This document shows positions 57,711 through 64,000 of a DNA stretch of 64,000 bases, piece by piece. Under the pieces are notes generated by a model. The model was given only the letters and a program-made list of their open reading frames with translations, did no database searches and had not been told where the DNA came from. The DNA comes from Druceiella hillmani. Taxonomy: Eukaryota > Arthropoda > Insecta > Lepidoptera > Hepialidae. The stretch's first letter is position 1; the number at the start of each line of letters is the position of its first letter. The DNA lies in contig JAYKKI010000039.1 in NCBI GenBank assembly GCA_039881145.1, forward strand, positions 18,048,001 to 18,112,000, given 5' to 3'. Both the position numbers and the translations under genes were made by a program.

Positions 57711-59029
57711 AAAAATTTATAAAAAAACCCTCTTTTTTCGTGATCATGTAAGGATCTAATATCTGTCCCATCCCCCCTTCCTTCCATGTGTTAACCCTTT
57801 CCTTCTGTCCCTGCATTCACACTTTTTTTTAATTTTTACTATTTCGAATAATTTTTTATTAAATCAATGATTATAAAAACAAAAATACATATTTTTGTTT
57901 TCCAAACCAAAGGTTTCAGCAACGATTTTTTTCTACCACGTAGTATTTTTGATATGTGGGAATGATAAAAAGTAACTCTTTTTTTTTGTAAAATGGCTAC
58001 TAGTCCGAAATGGAAAAACCACATTTTTTTAAGTATTCCAATAAACCCGATTTATTGATCACGTGTATTACAAATCTTTAATTCTTTCAAATCCTTGTAA
58101 ATATTTTTTTTTCAATGTTTTAGCTTATGTTCGCTAGTCGCACTCCCCTGCTTCAACATTCAACAACAATCCGCGATCATGTCGGGATACGGGACAGTCT
58201 CGGCGACGAACACTTAAAATAAGCGTAAAGATACAAAACGTCCCGCGAAATACGGTACGTCTGGCAACACTAATTGAAGTTTTGAGAATTAAAACTTAAT
58301 ATAAGTAGGATTACAAAATATTTCTAGTCATATATTTTAATTTTCCTATGATAATTAGCTTTAACAACGAATTTATATTAAACAAACCTGCTATAATTTT
58401 ATGAAATAAACAAAAAATTTTTTGCAGGCAACACCCACATCGAGCTATAAATCGTTTGAAAAACCACAACGATTTTTTATTTATTATTAAATAAAAAATT
58501 ACAAAAAAGTTAAAAATTTAAATTTAAAAAAGAAGAATAATATCCGCACAAAATGGAGGAGCACATCACCCAGCACGAAAATAAGGAGTTTTTGTAGAAA
58601 TTAGTTTATAAATCATTGTGAACATCATCATATCATCATCATCATCATACATATTAATACGCTAAGGTTAAGATGTTACACTCCCTTTTTAAAGAAAACC
58701 TCACAACTAATCCACATAAATTATATATCATTTTATAGATAATTGCTTGCTCTACCGGCATCCACAACTAAAAAATTTATTATTGCTATTGTTTTTGCAA
58801 ATTAATTAATTATTAAAATTATATACACAAAACAGCAATGCTGCCGTCTAACGGCTCAACGTCAATATGATTGACGGGTCGGTAAAATGTTTGTTTAATT
58901 TCAAATCCACTCACGTATAAATAAAGTGGTGCTTTAGCTCAATGCTTTTGATACTTGCGCCTCTATATGTCAATTTTAGTAAAATATTTGTTTGATCTGT
59001 CATCTGAGCTTCATAATGGAATAAATAAT
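57711..59029. other. Mostly non-coding
   Basis: A CpG-richer patch at 58130-58275 ends with 'cgtctggcaacact' and may be the end of an element. A short (ATC)n run lies at 58626-58648. 'caatgctgccgtctaacggc' then 'gattgacgggtcgg' (58837-58884) is related to 63637-63670. No gene is supported. Confidence 0.45.
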
Positions 59030-59062
59030 GCGAAGACTTCGCACGGGTCACGCTAGTTTCTA
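59030..59062. repeat. Repeat end of the gaagacttcgcacggg..acgctagt type
   Basis: 'gcgaagacttcgcacgggtc' then acgctagtttct. A common lepidopteran repeat terminus. Confidence 0.55.
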
Positions 59063-59139
59063 ATAATACAGTTAATCAACCAATCGATAGAACGAAGAAC
59101 CAAAATCGGTCAAGAATTGTGACCCGTAATGTATCCTCA

Positions 59140-59272
59140 CATGTACGCAGGTACACACGTACATACGTACGTACATACTTAAATACATACACACGTACAT
59201 ACATACACACATACGCAGATATATACATACGTACATAAACAAATACATGCATACGTACAAAGGTACAGACGG
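59140..59272. repeat. TACGTACA/TACA minisatellite
   Basis: Irregular repeats of 'acgtacatac' and 'aaatacatac'. The frames on the minus strand (YVCMYV-like) are artefacts. Confidence 0.92.
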
Positions 59273-61149
59273 TGACGCATGTCACTTTTCAAAGGCAAAC
59301 TTAGCTCGCAATAAAATTTTATAATTATTAAAAGAATAGTCCATTACTTTTAAAAATACCCTACTTATAATTATTTCTATCAAAACTGGAGGCTAGTGGC
59401 GTAATCAATAGATTGCTTCTATCAAAACTCAAGATTGGCGGACTAATCGATAATAGAGCACACACCTGCGGTACGTGCAGTAAAGAGATAGAGAATCAAA
59501 AAAGGCAGGTGTATAAAGAGATAGATATAGTGAAGTTAAGACAGCACCTTGTTTTTGAGAAGCAATTTTAATGCGCTAATGACACGTGTATATCATATAA
59601 CGTCAATAGGTTTCGGATATGAAAGGACTGAAATTGCGACATGTTTTGGTCGCGTCGTATTCTTGAAGTGAATCTAATTTAATAATAAACAAAAAACACC
59701 TAGTTATTTGTGAAAAACATAACACTAAAATTATAGTACTAACACAAAAACCTTACACAAAACCATTAGCTGATAACCAATTTTCTTAATACTCACAAGT
59801 GCTTAGATTGATTGATTATATTCGCTCGGGTAAGAAAACACGGCGCTGCTGACCTTAAAAGGCTAATATTTTAGCAATATTGCATAAGTCGCTTCTTGAG
59901 AAAATTAGTATTATGAAACTCAATTTGTCTTACATAACCCCGTCTTATTATTTAAGGGTTTACTTGCTTATTTTACTCACTGTTAGTTGCAGTAATAGCA
60001 TGTAAGGCTTGTCCAGTTGTATCACCGTGCTCAAGTACGCAACAGTTAATTGTGAGATGTAGAAACTTCATGCATGCTACATGGTTTCTTTATCGTAATA
60101 GTCACAGCACAGGGGTTGTGAATCTCCCTTCTACAGAACTTAGTTGCTAATTATACCGCGACCAGAAAGGGTTCCGTTGAAAATTTATTTCAATTAATCT
60201 TAAAAATACCTAAATTTATTTGCATCGTTTCAATATTTAAAATTAAAATTTCGGCCCTATTGAATAATTAATATATAAAATTAAAAATTGATGTAAATTT
60301 TTGTAAAAAAAATCTAATTATAGAGTTTTATATGGAATTTCGGAGAATTGGGCCACAGTTAAAAATTTTATACGAAACGCTTTTCGAGAAAAATGTCTGC
60401 ATAAGTATTTCGTTTTTTCCCAACTTTGTAATTTTATGTAAATGATCAAAGTATTGCGTTGGCATCCAGGATAGGGTCAATGAGAGTGAGGGAAGAAGAT
60501 AATTTCAAAGCAATGTTAGTAGATGAGGTTAAATCATATCGGAGGCTACGTGAATGTATATATGTATTTATGCACTTTCAAAGACTTACAGAGTCTGAAG
60601 AAAGCACCCGATTGACTATGCATTATTTTAATTGACAGTGTTAAAAAAAAATAAACAAATAGAACGATAAGTTTTCGAGCAAGAAAATCTACTTCACACT
60701 TGAATTATACCAATGAAAAGTTTAAAACTATATTTTATAAAATATAAAAGAAAACGTATTACAATTGAGACCGGAAAAATTCATGAACGCTGTCCTTGTT
60801 GGCTCATAGATAATATCTATTGTCAATAGATACAATCGGAAAAGTATCTTCGGAAGTAAAGGAAAAACTGAATTTTTATTGCCGTTTTTCTGAAACACTG
60901 TTGTTTTATTATAGTCATGGGGAGGATGAATCAACTTTTGTTTGCTGATCCGCTCTCTGTTTTAATATAAGGTTAAATTTAATTTAGATTTGAAAATTAT
61001 TAAATGCCATTTTGATAAAACTACTGCCTGGGTTTAGATAGTCCAAACCGTTCGTTTCCTAAACGCTCTGTCGACTTTTTGGAGTTTACTCCTTAAGAAT
61101 CGATTTTCGTATATAGCGTCCGGTATGAAGTTTTATACGGAGCAAAATA
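59273..61149. other. Non-coding spacer
   Basis: A direct duplication of about 56 bp lies at 59375-59455 ('ttctatcaaaact..agg.t.g.gg..taatc.ata' twice). 60463-60484 holds an inverted copy of part of the 77-bp repeat of 52116-52557. No gene is supported. Confidence 0.5.
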
Positions 61150-61237
61150 CAGAAGTTCGGAGCGTTAAAAAAGTGTAACCGTTAGGTTCTGATCGTACGA
61201 AGTTCAGAGTGTTAAAAAAGTGTAACACTGTTAGGTG
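61150..61237. repeat. Two-copy direct repeat (~45 bp)
   Basis: 'gaagttcggagcgttaaaaa' then agtgtaaccgttagg, followed by 'gaagttcagagtgttaaaaa' then agtgtaacactgttagg. Confidence 0.85.
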
Positions 61238-62049
61238 GCCTCTTTGCGAGACATTTCTGCCAATCCTTAGAGTGAGATATAAATAAGGTTATTTGTCATT
61301 TTCTTATGGCGTAATCGCAGTGACGGGGTGTGACACACATAGTTTACTATCGTTCGCTTATATTAAGATGTAATCATTATATGTCATTATGTGTGAATAT
61401 TTGGTGTCTTCTATCCTCTAAAATTAAAAAGTTTTTTTTTTAACTTCTTAGTCTGACGTTACTAAATGTTTTTAATTGTGTTGTATAAATTGTATTTTGT
61501 TCATTTGTGTTTTACTTGAAAATAATTATATTTTCAGCATGTTTTTACTAAAGACTTTTCCATTTACGTTTAATGTTATTTATATTTATATACAGTGTTA
61601 CCTATTTTATACATTATTTCTTCCATTATTTACCTATTTTATCCATTATCGGAGAATTGATTTACATAAATACACCTAGTAGACTATAATATGACTTTTT
61701 ACGGCACGAGGACATTTTACCTAATCATATTATTTGGATAATTCTAGTTAAGAACTTAAAATTGGGCATTTGGGGAACGAATTATAGAAATGTGTATTAT
61801 AAAGTAAACAAAGCATCCTCATGATAAATAAATTATATATTGCATTTATTCACGTATTTATATGGGCTATCATAAATAGGTAACAATATTAAAGAAAATA
61901 GGTATATTATAATGATACTATTTCAATTAATATAAAGAGAAGTGTAAAATGTGCGTTGTGATCTTTATAATGAATATTAATAATATGTTTGAGTAACTTT
62001 ATTTACATGGCCGTTTGATTAAACATGGAGATTATTCACTATTACGCGT
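61238..62049. other. Non-coding spacer
   Basis: AT-rich, with no supported feature. Confidence 0.5.
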
Positions 62050-62560
62050 AGTTAAATTTTTTTTTTTTTTTTTATTATTATTTCAATCTGTCATTTGAGA
62101 CATTCAGCAATTGGTGCGTATGTTAGCATGTCTTGTACTGAGTTCGTCCTTTTGAACTCATTTCATTTTGCCCCTATATAAGGTCTTGGGGAAGTTTTTT
62201 CTTAAGCCTTCTGGGTGCCGTTATTGGGTTCATCAGGTTTATAGCCAGTGGATTGGGATGATTAGCGATTCGGTCTCTGTATGTCTTTATCATCTCTGAG
62301 ATTTCTTCTTGGACCAATTTTATGCCAAGCTCCAAATGGAGTCTGTTGTTTGTGACATACCAGGGTGCACCAGCTATCATTCTAAGCGTTTTTGATTGAA
62401 ACCTTTGTAGTATTTCAATATTTGATTTTGCCGCGGTTCCCCACAGTTGTAGGCCATAAGTCCATATAGGCTTGATCGTGCATTTATAAATTAATAGTTT
62501 ATTTTCGAGCGACAATTGAGAGTTTTTGTTAAGGGGCCAGTACATGTTTCACAATTTTTT
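62050..62560 (-). pseudogene. Short 3' fragment of the Jockey-type LINE
   Basis: The poly(A) end (T run, 62058-62075) is followed by the same 3' UTR as the copy at 38303-40212, differing by an 11-bp indel. The coding part 62174-62545 then reads SQLSLENKLLIYKCTIKPIW, TYGLQLWGTAAKSNIEILQR and GIKLVQEEISEMIKTYRD to the stop at 62174-62176. It is the RT C-terminal domain and keeps the frame that the larger copy lost near 38601. The 5' truncation is near 62555. It is a typical dead-on-arrival LINE insertion. Confidence 0.9.
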
Positions 62561-62684
62561 TAAACATGAAAATAATAGACGAAGCCTTCTGTGTTTTACA
62601 ATTTTAATTTCAGTTTGATTAAGATTTTTCGAATGATCTCTTGTTTAATATATCAATACGAAATGGCGTCAAGAGAAGATTACA
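62561..62684. other. Short spacer
   Basis: No supported feature. Confidence 0.4.
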
Positions 62685-62855
62685 TCTGTTATAGATACCT
62701 GGTGTTACAGACACCTGGACCTATAGATACCTGGAGTTTTAGATACCTGGAGTTATAGGAACCTATAGTTTTAGATAACTGGAGTTATATATATTTGGAG
62801 TTATAGATACCTGGAGTTATATATATTTAGAGTTATAAAGATCTGGAGTTTTAGA
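62685..62855. repeat. ~16-bp minisatellite (gagttatagatacctg)
   Basis: About ten imperfect units of 'ggagttatagatacct', some reading ttttagat or tatatatt. Confidence 0.9.
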
Positions 62856-62887
62856 AACACGGAAAAGGCGAATATTTTTCACTTCTG

Positions 62888-62888
62888 T

Positions 62889-62951
<63 letters not shown>
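62888..62951. repeat. (TA)n microsatellite
   Basis: Pure TA run. Confidence 0.96.
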
Positions 62952-62961
<10 letters not shown>

Positions 62962-63539
62962 TTCGCCCAATAATTTTGTCACTTCTGAACTCCGAAGGGA
63001 TGAGTTCTAATTTCGGAATCAATCTTTTTTAGAGTAAAATAAAACAAAAAAAAAAAAACAAAAAACTGAGGGAGTCTAAATTCTAATGTTCAACAGCGCT
63101 AACAAAAATTACAAGTTTTAAACGGTTCTAAAAGTAGTATATTTTATTTCCAACATTAAATATTGGTTTCTTGCAAATTTTTTATAAAGTAGCAAAATAA
63201 TATGTAAATAATTTCAAGACTGATCTCATAATAACATTATATCATTCAAAATTTAAAAAAAGTTTGAAATATTCAACCAAAGAAAACTATCTACACAGCG
63301 TCACTAATGTAAATACACTACGCAATAAAAACCCATAGAAATCTGCCACAGTCGTTCAAGTTATTTTTTTTATTTCCAACTGAAACGAAAAATCCGACTA
63401 ACGTTCTAAAGTTGATAAACGACCATAGAACCTTATTTTGCGTGTTCCAAAACGTATTCAAACGGTTTCATTATCATCTATTATCGTTGTTTAGCCAACA
63501 GATACATATAAACGATCCGTCCTTATATCATTACAATGT
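62952..63539. other. Non-coding spacer
   Basis: No supported feature. Confidence 0.45.
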
Positions 63540-63685
63540 GACAACGATGACACGTGTCCTCCACGCGCGCTAAAACAACATATTGGACGCGGCGCACGTG
63601 ACCCGTCACGGCTGACAACGTGCCGGACGTAAGTACAATGCTGCCGTCACAATGGCCGTCAGTGACGGGTACATTATAGGTACAC
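63540..63685. repeat. CpG-rich patch with internal inverted motifs
   Basis: GTGACCCGTCACGGC (63598-63612) and CCGTCAGTGACGGGTAC (63655-63671) form inverted and direct gtgacgg motifs. 'acaatgctgccgtc' recurs at 58836. The GC content is far above the surroundings. It is most likely the end of a transposon and less likely a promoter. Confidence 0.5.
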
Positions 63686-64000
63686 AGATTTATTTGGTCA
63701 ATAGGTGTGTTATTATGACAGACCATTCATATCGACATCAGTAATAACAAATCAGCATATTGCAATAATCACTTGTGTGGTCCAGCATAATAGTGTCATT
63801 CGAGTGGTTTCCCTGATAGAAGTGAAACTTCTTAAAGTATATGAGAGATTTAGTATAAGAGACAGAGAGAGAAGGGGGAGAGAGAGGGGGCATCTCAAAA
63901 GAAATACAATAACATAACATTGGGCAAAAAATACTCTGTTTATTCAATATTTCTCATTGGTTGGCGCTTCAATTGGTTATACTAATATTACTGGTTTGTG
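63686..64000. other. Non-coding end of window
   Basis: A GA-rich run (63863-63891) is the only notable sequence. No gene is supported. Confidence 0.45.

Noticed and set aside
59072..59285. Overlapping YVCMYV-type minus-strand frames
   Set aside because: Produced by the TACGTACA minisatellite.

Overview
The window looks like nuclear DNA of an insect, most likely a moth or butterfly. It is very AT-rich and gene-poor, with long (TA)n tracts. It repeatedly carries two signatures I recognise from lepidopteran genomes: fragments with the 'gggttccgta' and 'tgcgagtcggactcgcac' motifs, and repeat ends of the 'gaagtcgcgggc...agctagt' type. No bacterial-style operon, CRISPR array, rRNA or convincing tRNA was seen. 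The lepidopteran assignment is inference from repeat style, because no long host gene is present.

Host genes are nearly absent. One convincing terminal coding exon lies at 1560-1730 (+), the 3' end of a gene that enters from the left. A much weaker candidate is a 102-codon reading frame at 54837-55145 (-), with an E2F-like TTTCCCGCCAAA box directly at its ATG.

Everything else recognisable is mobile or repetitive DNA. Class I elements are: a Penelope-like element (11246-12492) with a GIY-YIG endonuclease, inverted ends and a 12-bp target duplication; a Jockey-type LINE lying inside a (TA)n tract (38303-40212) and a short second copy of it (62050-62560); two decayed copies of another Jockey-like LINE (31231-32830 +, 49085-50860 -); and an RTE/endonuclease-RT-type LINE tail (5135-5552 -). 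Class II remnants are: piggyBac transposase (42200-43030 -), PIF/Harbinger transposase (43995-44590 -) next to a possible MADF-domain fragment, a hAT/ZBED-like transposase (53040-54100 +), a complete non-autonomous hAT-like element with a perfect 8-bp target duplication (8371-9166), a Tc1/mariner-like MITE (26274-26524) and several foldback elements (800-1287, 28875-29075, 29812-30008).

Tandem arrays fill much of the rest. They include a 227-bp satellite with a dimeric higher-order repeat (21057-22975), a 2.5-kb array of a 43-bp unit with extra 19-bp half units (34849-37325), 28-bp and about 131-bp arrays inside one composite element (16310-18440), and 39-, 41-, 77- and 24/30-bp arrays.

The most interesting signal is a hammerhead-ribozyme-like core in the arms of a 229-bp palindrome (47184-47412), repeated in single-arm copies at 55498-55660 and 37905-38045. 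A degenerate version of the same layout lies in the 3' region of the Penelope-like element. This suggests a small non-autonomous, Penelope-related family with inverted ribozyme-bearing termini.
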